Shown: positions 44,010 through 53,515, numbered from the stretch's first letter. The stretch is 64,000 bases of DNA from Rothia nasimurium (GCF_928381705.1 NZ_CAKMSR010000003.1:62001-126000); one strand, 5' to 3'. The notes: generated by a model from the letters alone, not told the origin. Numbers and translations are program-made.

Positions 44010-44747
44010 ATGTCACTTCAGAACAAGACCATTATCATTACCGGTTCCTCCCGCGGCGTGGGCGCAGACACCGCCCAGATTCTTGCCGCCCAGGGAGCCA
44101 ACATCATCGTCAACTACCGCTCCAAGGCCCCCCGTGCCACCAAGGTTGTTGCCGCCATTGAAGAAGCCGGTGGCAAGGCCGTTGCCGTACAGGGCGACGT
44201 GACCAAGGCTGAGGACGCCGCCGCCCTGGTAGAGGCTGCCATCGAAAACTTCGGCTCCCTGGACTACCTCATTCTCAACGCCTCTGGCGGCATGGAAGCC
44301 GGCATGCCCGACGACTACGCCATGGTGCTCAACCGCGACTCCCAGCTGCGCCTGGCCCGCCTGGCAGCTGAAAAGATGCCCGAGGGTGGCCGTATCGTCT
44401 TTGTGACCAGCCACCAGGCCCACTTCATCCGCGAAGTAGAGACCATGCCCGAGTACAAGCCGGTTGCTGAGTCCAAGCGCGCCGGCGAGGACGCCCTGCT
44501 AGCAGAAATCCCCGCCCTTACCGAAAAGGGCATCTCCCTGGTGGTTGTCTCCGCCGACATGATTGAAGGTACCGTCACCGCGGCCCTACTCAACCGCCTG
44601 CACCCCGGCGCCATTGAGGCCCGCCGTGAAGAAGCCGGCAAACTTTACACCGTCAACGAGTTTGCCCAGGAAGTTGCCAAGATGGTAACTGCCGACGTTG
44701 AAACCGGCCACATCGAGCTGGTCGGCGGCGCAGGCGGCTTCATTTAA
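44010..44747 (+). CDS. SDR family protein lacking the canonical catalytic tyrosine
   Basis: 245 residues, start after AAGGAC. Cofactor motif TGSSRGVG and NASGG are normal, but the catalytic YxxxK is not: the lysine is in VAESKRAGED and the residue four before it is Val. A serine (TSHQ) aligns with the usual catalytic serine. Actinobacterial relatives with this SKRAGE motif exist, so it may be a distinct enzyme subgroup. Not in the FabG operon, since the MITE-like segment precedes it. Confidence 0.75.
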   Translation: MSLQNKTIIITGSSRGVGADTAQILAAQGANIIVNYRSKAPRATKVVAAIEEAGGKAVAVQGDVTKAEDAAALVEAAIENFGSLDYLILNASGGMEAGMPDDYAMVLNRDSQLRLARLAAEKMPEGGRIVFVTSHQAHFIREVETMPEYKPVAESKRAGEDALLAEIPALTEKGISLVVVSADMIEGTVTAALLNRLHPGAIEARREEAGKLYTVNEFAQEVAKMVTADVETGHIELVGGAGGFI

Positions 44748-44764
44748 GTAGTCACCCGCCGAAC

Positions 44765-44820
44765 TTTGTACCGCACCCTGCCCGTTTTTAAGGTCAAAAG
44801 TGGGCAGGGCATGGTACAAA
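44765..44820. repeat. Imperfect inverted repeat downstream of the SDR gene
   Basis: TTTGTACC...CCCTGCCC and GGGCAGGG...GGTACAAA pair around a loop of ~18 bp. Probably a transcription end signal or mRNA stabilising stem. Confidence 0.6.
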
Positions 44821-44840
44821 CCCGATGATTTCATCACGTA

Positions 44841-44876
44841 AAAGGACGCTGATAGCCACCTACCAGCGTCCTTTAC
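44841..44876. terminator. Bidirectional terminator between SDR and serB
   Basis: AAAGGACGCTG pairs with CAGCGTCCTTT. It separates the convergent SDR and serB genes. Confidence 0.85.
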
Positions 44877-44907
44877 CTATAGCGTGAGGGCAGTGCCTCG
44901 CAAATCT

Positions 44908-45843
44908 TTAGAGCCCAGCGAAGTGGCGTACCGCGTCCAGGCGCAGGGTGTTGATTTGGGCGTCGGCAACCTCCAGCAGGGCAGTCTTGGCGTTGAACGC
45001 AACACCCAGCTCCGCCTCAAGGATCATGAGCACATCGTTGGCACCGTCGCCCACGGCAATGGTCTGGGAGGACTTAATATCGAACTCCTTGGCCCACTCC
45101 TTCAGCGACTCCTTCTTGACCTCACCGGTAATGACCTCACCGGTGACCTTGCCGGTCAGCTTACCCTCGATGATGTCAAGGACGTTGGCGCGCGCCTTGG
45201 AAAGATTCAGGTAGCCCGCCAGCGGGGAGAGCACCTGCACAAACCCGCCCGAGACCACGCAGACCTCGTGGCCGGCAGCCAGGAAAACCTCAACCAGCTT
45301 GGTAGCGCCGGGGGAGTACAGCACCTTGGAAGCCACCTCATCAATCACCGACTCATCGAGACCGGCTAGGGTGGCAACCCGCTCACGCAAGGACGCCTCA
45401 AAATCGAGCTCCCCGCGCATCGCCCGCTCGGTCACCTCAGCAACCTCAGCGCCGCGTCCTGCCGCAGCTGCTAGCTCATCAATGACCTCCTGGCGGATCA
45501 GGGTAGAGTCAACATCCATAATGAGTAGCTTCTTCTCATCGTTGGCCAGCTCAGCGGGCACCACATTCAGGTCAAAGCCCAGCGAGCGCGCCCCATCCAG
45601 CAGCCCCAAGGCGCCGCGGGCGTCCTCAACACCACCGCGCTCCCACGAAGCCGCAGCAATATAAACCGAGTAGGCCGGGCCCTCAGCCTCGCGCTCCACG
45701 CGAGAGGCAGGAACCTCCATCAAAAGACCCGACTCAAGCTCCAAGCCCTCAACCGTCTGCAACGCAGCAACCAGCTGCTCCTCGGTAGCAATCAGGGGGG
45801 CGTCCGCACGAGAAATAGCAACAATATTCACAGAAGTACTCAT
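44908..45843 (-). CDS. serB: Phosphoserine phosphatase
   Basis: 311 residues from ATG at 45841-45843. N-terminal ~90 residues resemble an ACT-like regulatory domain, then a HAD phosphatase with IMDVDSTLI (nucleophile and acid Asp), SGGF, and the VGDGANDVLM Mg-binding loop. Final step of serine synthesis from phosphoserine. Convergent with the SDR gene, divergent from the ABC ATPase gene with a 30-bp gap, so promoters overlap. Confidence 0.92.
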   Translation of the reverse strand: MSTSVNIVAISRADAPLIATEEQLVAALQTVEGLELESGLLMEVPASRVEREAEGPAYSVYIAAASWERGGVEDARGALGLLDGARSLGFDLNVVPAELANDEKKLLIMDVDSTLIRQEVIDELAAAAGRGAEVAEVTERAMRGELDFEASLRERVATLAGLDESVIDEVASKVLYSPGATKLVEVFLAAGHEVCVVSGGFVQVLSPLAGYLNLSKARANVLDIIEGKLTGKVTGEVITGEVKKESLKEWAKEFDIKSSQTIAVGDGANDVLMILEAELGVAFNAKTALLEVADAQINTLRLDAVRHFAGL

Positions 45844-45873
45844 AGGCACCATTATCTACTAAAGTTGTGAACC

Positions 45874-46659
45874 ATGGCATCAGTTCTTGAACTTAATAAG
45901 GTTACTGTCTCACGAAGCGGTAAGAACCTCATCCACAACATCACCTGGTCTGTCGAAGAAGGCGAACGCTGGGTCGTCCTTGGCCCCAACGGCGCGGGCA
46001 AAACTACCCTGCTCTCCATCGCAGCAGCCCGCCTGCACCCCACCCGCGGCGAAGTCGACATCCTCGACGAAATCCTCGGCGCCGTCGACGTTTTTGAACT
46101 ACGCCCCCGCATCGGCCTCTCATCAGCCCCCATGGCAGCCCAAATCCCCGGCAACGAAACCGTGCTCGATGTCGTCATCACCGCAGCCTACGGCGTAGCA
46201 GGCCGCTGGAACGAAGAATACGACTCCTTCGACGACAACCAGGGCAAGGCCCTGCTCGACGACTGGGGGGTAGCCCACCTAGCTGACCGCCCCTTCGGCA
46301 CCCTGTCTGAGGGCGAAAAAAAGCGCGTGCTCATCGCCCGCGCCCTCATGACCGACCCCGAAATGCTGATTCTCGATGAACCCGGCGCCGGCATGGACAT
46401 CGCAGGCCGCGAAGACCTGGTCAAGCGCCTCACCCACCTGGCCCTCGACCCCTACGCCCCCGCCACCATCCTGGTCACCCACCACCTCGAAGAAATCCCC
46501 GCAGGCTTCACCCACGCCCTACTCCTGCGCGAAGGCGAAATCGTAGCAGCAGGCCCCATCGAAGAAACCCTCACCCAGGCCAACGTCTCAGCCACCTACG
46601 GCCTCGACCTCGACCTGACCATTCACGAGTCCGGCCGCTACTCAGCCTTCGCCCGCTAG
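45874..46659 (+). CDS. ABC transporter ATP-binding protein, single domain
   Basis: 261 residues, Walker A GPNGAGKTT, signature LSEGEKKR (E for the usual G), Walker B MLILDEPGAGMD, H-loop VTHHLEEIP. Resembles YlmA-like ATPases, for which no permease partner is known; none is adjacent here. Probably co-transcribed with the methyltransferase gene 9 bp downstream. Confidence 0.85.
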   Translation: MASVLELNKVTVSRSGKNLIHNITWSVEEGERWVVLGPNGAGKTTLLSIAAARLHPTRGEVDILDEILGAVDVFELRPRIGLSSAPMAAQIPGNETVLDVVITAAYGVAGRWNEEYDSFDDNQGKALLDDWGVAHLADRPFGTLSEGEKKRVLIARALMTDPEMLILDEPGAGMDIAGREDLVKRLTHLALDPYAPATILVTHHLEEIPAGFTHALLLREGEIVAAGPIEETLTQANVSATYGLDLDLTIHESGRYSAFAR

Positions 46660-46668
46660 CCCCTGAGC

Positions 46669-47547
46669 ATGAAACCCAAACAACTCACCCCCGAGCAGCT
46701 GGCAGAACGCTCAGCCCGCGTCACCGCCCTGCCCAACACGCGTCCGCTCAGCACAGCCCCGAGCGAGGCCACCCGCTTCTACACCCACCTCACCGACGTC
46801 AAACTGCGCTCCATCAAAGAACCCGAATGGGGAATCTACATCGCAGAGTCCTCCAAGGTGATCCGCCGGGCGCTCGCCGCCGGGCACCGGCCTCTCTCCT
46901 TTCTCATGAGTGAAAAATGGGCCGATGACCTCATTGACGTGTTGCAGGAGTACCCCGAGGTGCCTGCCTTTGTGGGAAGCGAGGACGAGCTGGAGCAGGT
47001 TACCGGCTTCGCCCTGCACCGTGGGGCCCTGGCCGCCATGGCCAGACCCGAGCCCGCCCCCCTACAAACCCTGCTCGAGGGGGTGCGGCGCATCGCAATT
47101 CTAGAAGACATCGTGGACCACACCAACGTGGGCGCCATCTTCCGCTCAGCAGCCGCCCTCGACGTCGACCTAGTGCTGGTAACCCCGCGCTGCGCCGACC
47201 CGCTCTACCGGCGCTCAATCCGAGTCTCCATGGGAACCGTCTTCCAGGTACCCTGGGCCCGACTGGACTCCTGGCCCGGCGCCCTCGACACCCTGCACGC
47301 AGCGGGCTTCACCACCGCCGCGCTCGCCTTAGAAGAGGATTCTTTGAGCCTGACCGAACTGGCTAACCGCAAAGACGAGAAGCTAGCTCTGATTTTGGGC
47401 ACCGAGGGGCACGGACTGGCCACATCCACCCTGGCAGCCACCCAGCACACCGTCATGATTCCCATGAGCCACGGGGTCGATTCCTTGAATGTAGCGGCCG
47501 CCTCAGCCGTTGCCTTCTGGGAAACCCGCCCAAAGATGGTAGAGTAG
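46669..47547 (+). CDS. TrmH/SpoU-family RNA 2'-O-methyltransferase
   Basis: 292 residues. The N-terminal substrate-binding domain is followed by the SPOUT fold motifs DHTNVGAIFRSA, LILGTEGHGLA and IPMSHGVDSLNVAAASAVAF, which form the knotted SAM site. Methylates ribose in rRNA or tRNA; the exact target is not shown by sequence. Close to the ABC ATPase upstream. Confidence 0.9.
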   Translation: MKPKQLTPEQLAERSARVTALPNTRPLSTAPSEATRFYTHLTDVKLRSIKEPEWGIYIAESSKVIRRALAAGHRPLSFLMSEKWADDLIDVLQEYPEVPAFVGSEDELEQVTGFALHRGALAAMARPEPAPLQTLLEGVRRIAILEDIVDHTNVGAIFRSAAALDVDLVLVTPRCADPLYRRSIRVSMGTVFQVPWARLDSWPGALDTLHAAGFTTAALALEEDSLSLTELANRKDEKLALILGTEGHGLATSTLAATQHTVMIPMSHGVDSLNVAAASAVAFWETRPKMVE

Positions 47548-47643
47548 TTCCTCGGTTGTAAACCGCAACCACCGGTAGGCACCCGCCCCGGTAGCAACAA
47601 GATATGCACTGGCAAAATCCAGGGCACGAAGAAGGTAAATATC

Positions 47644-47901
47644 ATGCAGGCTGGCATCCACCCTGAATACAACTACGTTCTCTTCCGCGACCTCGCATCA
47701 GGCGAGACCTTCCTGACCAAGTCAACCATGACTTCTCAGAAGACCGAAAAGTGGGAAGACGGCAACGAGTACCCCCTCGTAGAAGTTGAAATCTCATCAG
47801 CTTCACACCCCTTCTACACCGGCAAGCAGCGCATCATGGACGCCGCTGGTCGTGTTGAGCGCTTCAACGCTCGCTTCGCAAACTTCGGCAAGAAGGCCTA
47901 A
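47644..47901 (+). CDS. rpmE2: 50S ribosomal protein L31, type B (non-zinc form)
   Basis: 85 residues beginning [16 protein letters not shown] with STMTSQKTE and [13 protein letters not shown], the type B L31 signature. It lacks the CxxC zinc motifs of the primary L31, as expected for the paralogue used under zinc limitation in many bacteria, although in some actinobacteria this is the only L31. GAAGGT ribosome site. Followed by a strong terminator. Confidence 0.95.
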   Translation: MQAGIHPEYNYVLFRDLASGETFLTKSTMTSQKTEKWEDGNEYPLVEVEISSASHPFYTGKQRIMDAAGRVERFNARFANFGKKA

Positions 47902-47932
47902 GTTTACAGCCAGTCTATTCAGGCTTAATATC

Positions 47933-47976
47933 ACACCCCGTGACCGTGATTTATCACGCGTTACGGGGTGTTTTTG
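47933..47976 (+). terminator. Terminator after L31
   Basis: ACACCCCGT pairs with ACGGGGTGT (inner CGTGA/TCACG pair), followed by TTTTTG. Confidence 0.9.
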
Positions 47977-48072
47977 TAGGTTCACTGCGTAGAATTGGGT
48001 TCGATTCACTCCGCGTACCGCACCCTTTTGCCGGGTGGGTACGCCCCTTTTGAGATTAGTTAGGGAGGTACC

Positions 48073-49224
48073 GTGTCCGTCGAGGCTCACGAAGAACCTA
48101 AAAAGAAGAAAAGCAAAAAAGCCCTCTGGATTACCCTGCTCATTCTGCTGCTGATTCCGATTATCGCTGTGGGCGGCTACCTGTTCATGATCAATAAGGC
48201 CTGGAATAAGTCCGAGACCTTTGATAACGCCATGCCCAATGAGGACGGCACCGTCACCACCCCCCATAATGACGAGCTGCAGGCCCTGGTTGATCAGGCA
48301 GCTAACGCTACGATTACCAATGAGTCGGGCGCTACCTTAGAAAGCAACGTCTCTGAGGGTGATGCTAACGGCGACGGCATTTTGGATGCTGTAGCCGGTG
48401 GTGCTGTCACCGACCGTCCGGTCAACGCCGCCTCCACCGATATTCTGCTGCTGGGCTCTGATCAGCGCTCCGGTGCCGAAGCCCAGTATGTGACCGGTGC
48501 CCGTGCCGATACCATCATGGTGCTGCACATCCCTGAGGACGGCTCAGCCGCCTACCTGATTTCAGTGATGCGTGATACCTGGGTTAATATCCCCGGGTAC
48601 GGCTCCCACAAGGTTAATGCCGGTCTGAACTACGGTGGTGTTGACTTGCAGGTTGCTACCATTGAGCAGCTCCTTGGTATTCAGATGGATCACGTTGCTG
48701 AAATTGACTTCCAGGGCTTTAAGGCTCTGGTTGATACCCTGGGCGGGGTAACTGTCCAGGTTCCTTTTACTTTCTCATCAGGTCCTTACACATATACTGC
48801 CGGGTCGCAAACTCTTGATGGTGGAGAGGCCCTTCAGTTTGTTCGTGAACGCTACAGCTTCTCAGACGGTGACTACCAGCGCGTCCGTAACCAGCGTGCC
48901 TTCCTGCGCGGCGTCTACAACGAACTGAAGGCCGATGGCGCTCTGTCATCAGCTAGCAAGCTGCTGCAGGTCATCGAGTCTGTATCTCCCTACATGACCG
49001 TAGATCAGGGTCTATCCCCTTCAGCGATTGTGGGTATTGCCCAGCCTGTTCTGGCTAACGGTAATACCCAGCTGGTCTCCATGACCTTGCCGAATGCCGG
49101 TACCGGCTGGTCCTGGGACGGCCAGTCGATCGTGGTCCTCGATGCCGCTGCAACCAGCGCCCTATCATATGCCTTGCAGACCGATACCATGCCTAGTTAC
49201 ATTGCTACCTACGGTTCTGACTAA
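48073..49224 (+). CDS. LytR-CpsA-Psr family cell-wall glycopolymer ligase
   Basis: 383 residues from GTG after AGGGAGG. A short lysine-rich cytoplasmic tail precedes the membrane anchor LWITLLILLLIPIIAVGGYL (about 17-37). The extracellular LCP domain follows: STDILLLGSDQRS, RADTIMVLHI, LISVMRDTWVNIPG with the catalytic arginine-type residues, KVNAGLNYGG and LVDTLGGVTVQV. LCP enzymes attach teichoic-like polymers to peptidoglycan or arabinogalactan analogues. Monocistronic between two terminators. Confidence 0.9.
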   Translation: MSVEAHEEPKKKKSKKALWITLLILLLIPIIAVGGYLFMINKAWNKSETFDNAMPNEDGTVTTPHNDELQALVDQAANATITNESGATLESNVSEGDANGDGILDAVAGGAVTDRPVNAASTDILLLGSDQRSGAEAQYVTGARADTIMVLHIPEDGSAAYLISVMRDTWVNIPGYGSHKVNAGLNYGGVDLQVATIEQLLGIQMDHVAEIDFQGFKALVDTLGGVTVQVPFTFSSGPYTYTAGSQTLDGGEALQFVRERYSFSDGDYQRVRNQRAFLRGVYNELKADGALSSASKLLQVIESVSPYMTVDQGLSPSAIVGIAQPVLANGNTQLVSMTLPNAGTGWSWDGQSIVVLDAAATSALSYALQTDTMPSYIATYGSD

Positions 49225-49255
49225 GCCCAGGTAGCCCCTCGCCAGAGGATATAAG

Positions 49256-49290
49256 GGGAGCCCCACCAAACTAGTGGGGCTCCCTTTATA
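49256..49290. terminator. Terminator between LCP gene and HIRAN-like gene
   Basis: GGGAGCCCCAC and GTGGGGCTCCC pair around CAAACTA, followed by TTTATATTTTC. Confidence 0.88.
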
Positions 49291-49309
49291 TTTTCTTTTG
49301 ATAGTGATG

Positions 49310-50479
49310 CTAGTGTTCGAGCGGGTCGGCAGATACTTCTTCTTCGGTATAGCTGTTATCGCGACCAACGAAGAGAGCCAGGAAGGCTACGGAGGCGCCG
49401 AGCACTATACCTAAAATGCCGAGCAGGGGCTTGAAGAAGACAAGAACCAGGCCCGTAACCAGGATCAGCCCGCCGACAAGCCCAAGGAGAACAGAGATAC
49501 GCTGTAGGCCCAGGGAGTTCGCTGTAGTGGGTTCTGCGGCTTCTACGCCGTTGGCTTCAAGGGCGGTTGGCTCGCTTGCGGCCGGACGGCTGGGCATGAG
49601 TGAGCGCTTCTTCTTGGGGGCGTTGCTGCGGGTCGCTTCACCCTCGGTCGGCACGTAGGCGGGGGGCACCTCGTAGGAGGGCGCGGCCGGTAGAAGCTCG
49701 GGCAGGTAGTTGGGGAGCTCCTGGTACCATTCGGCGGGAATTTCAGAGGGGCGGACAGCCTGCACGGTCAGGGACAGTTCAAAGGAGTTGCCGCGGATGG
49801 TGCCCCAGGCGCTGGTGAGCTTATCGTGCTCGTATGCGTAGCGGATGACGGGGGCCAGCTGCTCGGAGATCTGGGTGGAAAGGCGGCCCACTACCTTGCG
49901 GTCGTGTAGGACGTCGACCGAGTCAACCACGCGCCCGTCCGCGTGCTTAATCTGGTTGTTCTCCAGGGAGAGAATCACCCGACCCTCACCGGAGGGAGGC
50001 AGGATGGAGTGCAGGTACTCGGAATGGTCCTTCTCATCGAGCACCTTCATGGAGGCCCCCTGGGGTAGCAGGGTTGCCTGGGTGGGGGCGTTATTGAGGG
50101 GAAAAAGGGAGCCAGGGGCGCTCAGTGAGAGCTGGCCGCTGCTTTCGATGTGGGTTTCACCGGTGACCCCGCGCAGTACAGCAGAGAGCTGCATGCGGGT
50201 CACAGCGTCGTAGCCCGAGGCGGCAACGCGGGTAATCGGGCCCCAGTAGGCAGCGGAGTCCTCGGGAGAAAGACGCCCCAGCTTGAGGTCGTCAGCATAG
50301 ACCGCAATGGCCTGGGGCTGGTAGGGGTTATCGGGTTCTGGCACAAGGCGAACCTCACCGTTCCAGACCCGTTCGCGGTCAATCAAGAGTTCTTCAAAAA
50401 CCTGAAGAATTTCTGCATCGTAGTAGTCATCGGTGATGACCTGCACGGTGCCGCGATCGCCCAGTACGTAGTCGGTCAC
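49310..50479 (-). CDS. HIRAN-like domain protein with C-terminal membrane helices
   Basis: 389 residues, conserved in relatives only as hypothetical to my knowledge. The N-terminal ~130 residues contain LVPEPDNPYQPQAIAVYADDLKLGRLSPEDSA-type sequence, which resembles HIRAN domains (P-x-N-P-x-D/Q-x-x-A-I-x-V...G), and a second similar unit lies about 160-260. A Pro/Ala-rich linker leads to two membrane helices (about 330-375) and an acidic tail. Role unknown; possibly a membrane-tied DNA or protein-binding factor. Confidence 0.6.
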   Translation of the reverse strand: MTDYVLGDRGTVQVITDDYYDAEILQVFEELLIDRERVWNGEVRLVPEPDNPYQPQAIAVYADDLKLGRLSPEDSAAYWGPITRVAASGYDAVTRMQLSAVLRGVTGETHIESSGQLSLSAPGSLFPLNNAPTQATLLPQGASMKVLDEKDHSEYLHSILPPSGEGRVILSLENNQIKHADGRVVDSVDVLHDRKVVGRLSTQISEQLAPVIRYAYEHDKLTSAWGTIRGNSFELSLTVQAVRPSEIPAEWYQELPNYLPELLPAAPSYEVPPAYVPTEGEATRSNAPKKKRSLMPSRPAASEPTALEANGVEAAEPTTANSLGLQRISVLLGLVGGLILVTGLVLVFFKPLLGILGIVLGASVAFLALFVGRDNSYTEEEVSADPLEH

Positions 50480-50526
50480 AGTAGGCTCCTTATCCCAAAA
50501 AGTTACTCTCTATAGCTTCTCACGAA

Positions 50527-50570
50527 AAAGCCGGTTTTGGTTTGCAATGCTGCGCCCCAAAACCGGCTTT
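50527..50570 (-). terminator. Terminator of pepN
   Basis: AAAGCCGGTTTTGG and CCAAAACCGGCTTT pair; on the minus strand a TTTTTC tract follows. Confidence 0.88.
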
Positions 50571-50594
50571 CTGCGTAGATTCCCAGGTAAAGAC

Positions 50595-53255
50595 CTAGTT
50601 ACCTGCCACCTCTTCGGCGGCAGATGCGTTATAGGCCTGAGCGTTGAGGATGCGGACGGCATCATCGAGCAGCTCCCGCACCAGTCGCACCAGGGCGGTG
50701 GGGGCGTCCGTATGCTCAGCTAGCCAGCGCTCGGTGGCGCGGACGACCGGGTGGGTTCCCGCAGTGCCCTCTGCCAGCTCTACCGCCGGGTAGAGGCCGC
50801 GAATAACGCGGGTAGCCATACCGCCGGTACGGGCAGCCCAGGTGGGTACAAGAAGCTCAAAGAAAGCGTCCCGGTAACCGGTGCGCAGCTCCTCCGGCCC
50901 GTGCTGGAAACCAGCAGCGGTCGCCGACAGCAACTCATTCGAAAGGCCCATATCTTCAGTTACCAGGTTCCAGGCAGCCTGCTTCGCAGCCGCCACCGGC
51001 AGAGCAGCGGTCGCAAAAGCATAGCCACGCTCAGCCGTAGCAGAAGGACGGAAAGACCGCGCCTCATCCAGCTCCTGCTGGGTCACCGCGTCCTGAACCG
51101 CAAGCGCCCCCAGAGCCTTCCAACCCAGAGTCTGGTTATAGCTCATACCAGGAGCATCAGAAATAAAGCCCTCAACCTGCCCGCTCGCACCCCGCGCCAG
51201 ATCCTGAGCGAACTCAAGACCCAGCTGCGAATGCGCCGACACAGACAGCAGCGCCCGCACCAGAATCAGCTGCTCATCGCTACCCTCCTTCGCACCGGCA
51301 AGAGCCTCAGACAGCGCAGCATACAGGGCATCCCACAACTCCCCACGAGCACCCGCCGGAGTGTACAAAGAAATCGCAGCCTGCGCCTGATCCACAATAT
51401 TCGACAGAAGAGTAGCGGACGGCTCAGCAGCGGCAGCCTGCCCTACAGCCAGCACAAACCGGCGGCTAGCAAGCTTGCCATCACGCACCATATTCCACAA
51501 ACTACCCCACAGCAGACCCCGCGACAGAGCATCCTCCACCGACGACACCTGACTCAAAGCAAACTCAAGCCCATCAGCCTCAGCCAGGGCAACCTTCGCA
51601 TAGGTCAAATCCTCAGCATTGAGCAAAACCACATCAGCAGCAGCCACAAGAGCCTGCTCCTGATCAGTCAACCCAACAAGCACCTCATTCTGACCCACAG
51701 GAATATCAGCCGACACCACACCCGTAGGCACCAGACGCCCGCCCTCAGACGCGAACAGGGCAATCTTCAACAGATGCGGACGCCCCAACTCAGCCGGAAC
51801 ACCCACAGGCAACTGCTGACGCACCACCAACTGCACCGAACCATCAGCACCGGTCACACGCTCACACGACAGCTCAGACAAACCACTCGTCTGCAACCAC
51901 GCCTCAGCCCAAGTACGAACATCACGATCAGAGACCTCATCGAGCACACCCAAGAAATCATCAAGAGTCGTATTACCCCACTCAAACCGCTTAAAGTAAA
52001 CCCGCGCAGCCTCAATAAACTGATCAAACCCAACATAAGCAACTAGCTGCTTCAGGGCGCTCGCACCCTTGGCGTAGGTAATACCGTCAAAGTTCTGACG
52101 GGCGGCTTCAAGGTGGGGGATATCCGCAACAATCGGGTGAGTTGTCGGCAGCTGATCCTGACGGTAAGCCCAAGCCTTACGGGAGTTCGCAAAGGTGACC
52201 CAGGCGTCCTTATAGCCATTGGCCTCAGCAGCGCCCAGGTGCCCCATGAAGTCTGCAAAAGACTCCTTGAGCCACAGGTCATTCCACCACTTCATCGTGA
52301 CCAGGTCACCAAACCACATGTGGCTCATCTCGTGGCAAATCACATTAGCCCGGCCCTCAAGCTGGGACTCGTCGGCTCCAGAGACGAAAATGTAGCCCTC
52401 GGTGAAGGTCACCAGGCCCGGGTTTTCCATGGCCCCCAGGTTGTACTCCGGAACAAAAGCCTGCTCGTACTTGGGGTAGGGGTAGGCATAGTCAAAGAGG
52501 TCCTGGAAGAAGTCCAGGCCCTGCTTGGTCACGGCAAAGATGTTCTGGTAGTCAAAATGCTCTTTGAGGGACTGGCGGCAGTAGGCAACCAGGGGGATAG
52601 GCCCAGAATTAACAGCGGACGCCGGGGTATAGGTATCGAAAGCGGTAAAGTACTCGCCCGCCACAATAGCGGTGATATAGGTAGAAATACGGGCAGTCGG
52701 CTTGAAAACACGCTTAGAAATCGATGAATCTGACGGATCATCAATTTCGCGATCCAGTTCAGCATTTGAGCTCACCACCCAGCTCTTAGGAGCCGTAATA
52801 CGGAAGTTGAACACAGCTTTGAGGTCGGGTTGCTCAAAATTCGGGAAAACCCGACGACAATCCGCCGGCTCATACTGGGTGTAGAGATAAATCTTGCCAT
52901 CGGCCGGGTCAATGTAGCGGTGCAGACCCTCACCCGAGCGGCTAAAGTATGACCGCCCCTTGATAGTGAGAGTATTCTCCGCCTGCAAACCCGGCAGGAC
53001 AATACGGGAACCCTCAACCACCTCATCAACAGGCAGCGACACCCCGTTCAGCTTCACCGACTCCACCGACTGATGAATGTAGTCAATAAAAGTACTAGCA
53101 CCCTCAGACGCCGTAAATCGAACAGTCGTAGCAACCGGATAAGTTTCAAAATCAGAGCTGGCATGAGTGAGATCAACATGCACATCGTAGGTATCAACGC
53201 TGATAGTACGGGCCCGCAGAGCGGCCTCTTCTTGAGTCAAATTTTCGTTATTCAC
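50595..53255 (-). CDS. pepN: Aminopeptidase N (M1 family)
   Basis: Zinc aminopeptidase, 886 residues, near the usual actinobacterial size. GAMENPG and HEMSH...WLKESFADF (H-E-x-x-H plus third ligand E) are present. Long alpha-helical C-terminal half. Within the gene the third-position preference changes: 52050-53255 and 50595-50990 use mostly C-ending codons, the part between (about 50990-52045) uses G- and T-ending codons, giving A+C-rich plus strand (43 of 60 in 51661-51720). The protein remains continuous. Confidence 0.93.
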   Translation of the reverse strand: MNNENLTQEEAALRARTISVDTYDVHVDLTHASSDFETYPVATTVRFTASEGASTFIDYIHQSVESVKLNGVSLPVDEVVEGSRIVLPGLQAENTLTIKGRSYFSRSGEGLHRYIDPADGKIYLYTQYEPADCRRVFPNFEQPDLKAVFNFRITAPKSWVVSSNAELDREIDDPSDSSISKRVFKPTARISTYITAIVAGEYFTAFDTYTPASAVNSGPIPLVAYCRQSLKEHFDYQNIFAVTKQGLDFFQDLFDYAYPYPKYEQAFVPEYNLGAMENPGLVTFTEGYIFVSGADESQLEGRANVICHEMSHMWFGDLVTMKWWNDLWLKESFADFMGHLGAAEANGYKDAWVTFANSRKAWAYRQDQLPTTHPIVADIPHLEAARQNFDGITYAKGASALKQLVAYVGFDQFIEAARVYFKRFEWGNTTLDDFLGVLDEVSDRDVRTWAEAWLQTSGLSELSCERVTGADGSVQLVVRQQLPVGVPAELGRPHLLKIALFASEGGRLVPTGVVSADIPVGQNEVLVGLTDQEQALVAAADVVLLNAEDLTYAKVALAEADGLEFALSQVSSVEDALSRGLLWGSLWNMVRDGKLASRRFVLAVGQAAAAEPSATLLSNIVDQAQAAISLYTPAGARGELWDALYAALSEALAGAKEGSDEQLILVRALLSVSAHSQLGLEFAQDLARGASGQVEGFISDAPGMSYNQTLGWKALGALAVQDAVTQQELDEARSFRPSATAERGYAFATAALPVAAAKQAAWNLVTEDMGLSNELLSATAAGFQHGPEELRTGYRDAFFELLVPTWAARTGGMATRVIRGLYPAVELAEGTAGTHPVVRATERWLAEHTDAPTALVRLVRELLDDAVRILNAQAYNASAAEEVAGN

Positions 53256-53403
53256 ATCACCATAGTAAGCCCCTGTATGTACAAGGTCGAGTTAGAAAGT
53301 GCTGGTGGGGTAGTGGAAGGTGGATTTTGCACGTTCGCTAAACCTTGTGTATAGTAATAACTCGTTGCCAGCACGGCTTCAGTTGAAGTCTGCAAGACAC
53401 CTT

Positions 53404-53489
53404 GCGCGGGTGGCGGAATAGGCAGACGCGCTAGCTTGAGGTGCTAGTCCTCGTATTAGAGGGTGGGGGTTCAAGTCCCCCCTCGCGCA
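53404..53489 (+). tRNA. tRNA-Leu (anticodon GAG)
   Basis: 86-nt class II tRNA: acceptor GCGCGGG/CTCGCGC, anticodon stem-loop CTAGC-TTGAGGT-GCTAG with anticodon GAG, a long variable arm, and T-loop GGTTCAAGTCC. CCA is not encoded. Confidence 0.95.
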
Positions 53490-53515
53490 CAAGAAAACCC
53501 CATGTGGGATATAGA

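Noticed and set aside
47548..47643. Zur box upstream of the non-zinc L31 gene
   Set aside because: A GGTTG...CAACC dyad is present but lacks the AT-rich core of Zur sites.
50751..52046. 431-codon open frame on the plus strand inside pepN
   Set aside because: Shadow of pepN; it is long because the A+C-rich block lacks stop codons on this strand. Its Arg/Ser/His/Gln/Leu-rich translation has no protein-like pattern.
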